From CAZJJK01 sp964546285 (GTDB lineage: Bacteria > Spirochaetota > Spirochaetia > Treponematales > Breznakiellaceae), in the NCBI GenBank assembly GCA_964546285.1, contig CAZJJK010000042.1:1-25134 (forward strand): a stretch of 25,134 nucleotides of DNA. Reading direction: 5' to 3'. Below are positions 24,561 to 25,134 of this stretch, piece by piece (the first letter of the stretch is position 1; every line of letters starts with the position of its first letter). The notes beneath the pieces were generated by a model, which saw only the letters and a list, made by a program, of their open reading frames with translations, was not told where the DNA came from and searched no databases. The position numbers were made by a program, and so were the translations under genes.

Positions 24561-25134
24561 CGTGCTTCTCCAGCGTATACGATGCCAACGATGTTCACGG
24601 CCTTTCCCGCGTCCATCGCCCGGCTCTTCTTTACGCGCGCGTGGAGGATATGAGTTCCACCGCTTAGATCTCTCTCAAGCTCCACATAGGCCCAACCGAA
24701 ATAATTGACACGATAAGACACAAAACAATTAAGAGTCCGTTTTTTCCCCAAAGAGCCATCGGGATATTCCAACCATACCTCAGCGTTTCGGAAGCCATCA
24801 TTTTCCGCATAGAGCAGGCCAACGATCGGCGAACAGACACGAAACGATATAAGCGCCTCAGCATCCGTTGTGGTCCACCCGCTCTTGAACCCGCCAAGTC
24901 GCCGCCATTCGTCATGGACTGGGCCGCCGGGGTGCCATCCGGAGGAGGAAAGCGGAGATATATCGTCAGCGCCCAATAGGCGAACGAACTGATAGTCGTC
25001 ATCAAACATCGGCGCCGGTAAGGATTCAATAGGGACCGCCAACGGCGCTTGAGCGGCCCAAACCTCGTTCAAAAGCTCTATGACCGCGGCCGCGATAGAT
25101 GAATGGCCAGCGTTATTTGGATGTATCGTTTCAG
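24557..25134 (-). CDS. SGNH esterase, C-terminal 191 residues (partial, runs off right edge); CE17-like
   Basis: The frame is open to the right edge of the window, so a TTG at 25072 is not the real start. Its first visible residues, ETIHPNNAGHSSIA, are the last conserved block of an SGNH hydrolase, with the catalytic His in IHPNN. About 165 residues follow that form a beta-rich accessory domain (LISFRVCSPIVGLLYAENDG, then AEVWLEYPDGS, then LSGGTHILHARV). A SGNH core with a C-terminal CBM35-like domain, encoded beside a CE2 gene, is the architecture of the CE17 acetylmannan esterases known from gut Firmicutes. The catalytic Ser lies outside the window. Assignment to CE17 is inference from architecture and context. 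Confidence 0.7.
   Translation of the reverse strand, partial: ETIHPNNAGHSSIAAAVIELLNEVWAAQAPLAVPIESLPAPMFDDDYQFVRLLGADDISPLSSSGWHPGGPVHDEWRRLGGFKSGWTTTDAEALISFRVCSPIVGLLYAENDGFRNAEVWLEYPDGSLGKKRTLNCFVSYRVNYFGWAYVELERDLSGGTHILHARVKKSRAMDAGKAVNIVGIVYAGEAR

Overview
The window most likely comes from a diderm, treponeme-like spirochaete that degrades plant polysaccharide. This is inferred from gene content, since there is no rRNA or marker gene. The three solute-binding proteins have plain signal peptides and no lipobox Cys, which implies a periplasm, while one separate lipoprotein has a clear lipobox. The overall style (large msm-type sugar importers without their own ATPase, a lipoprotein with a sugar-binding-like fold, decaying insertion sequences) fits gut or termite-gut Treponema relatives.

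Region 1 (1-2650) is a decayed mobile-element zone. It holds the start of a zinc-ribbon protein running off the left edge, an IS200/IS605 remnant with both terminal hairpins and a tnpA broken by one TGA, an IS1380-like transposase broken by one TGA and one TAA, and a three-stem repeat that recurs at 23255-23398.

Region 2 (2648-5900) is a regulator plus a polar amino-acid ABC importer. The regulator is a GntR winged helix joined through a helix to an RCK_C (TrkA_C) domain, the architecture of the c-di-AMP-responsive repressor BusR. The importer promoter (TTGACA-17-TATTAT) lies inside a perfect 8-bp inverted repeat whose arms are exactly 22 bp apart, the spacing described for BusR operators.

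Region 3 (5956-21158, minus strand) is one ten-gene operon, largely translationally coupled. In order of transcription it encodes a GH27 alpha-galactosidase, a giant solute-binding protein with two N-terminal jelly-roll modules, two permeases, an NHL/TPR/YIP1 membrane protein, a secreted DUF5696-like protein (possible glycosidase), two more permeases, a second solute-binding protein with a C-terminal jelly roll, and a GH130 mannoside phosphorylase. No ATPase is encoded. A divergent AraC regulator (21406-22260) faces it across a 247-bp A+T-rich promoter region.

Region 4 (22535-25134) holds a lipoprotein with a sugar-binding-like domain, a CE2 acetylesterase and the C-terminal part of a second SGNH esterase that looks like CE17.

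Taken together, regions 3 and 4 look like a locus for uptake and cytosolic breakdown of acetylated galacto(gluco)mannan oligosaccharides. CE2 and CE17 would remove acetyl groups, GH27 the alpha-galactose branches, and GH130 would phosphorolyse the beta-1,4-mannan chain to mannose-1-phosphate. The enzymes resemble those of the known Firmicutes mannan loci. The double importer with NHL-YIP1 and DUF5696 proteins between the two permease pairs is the least explained part. Family assignments are from sequence reading and memory; no database search was run.
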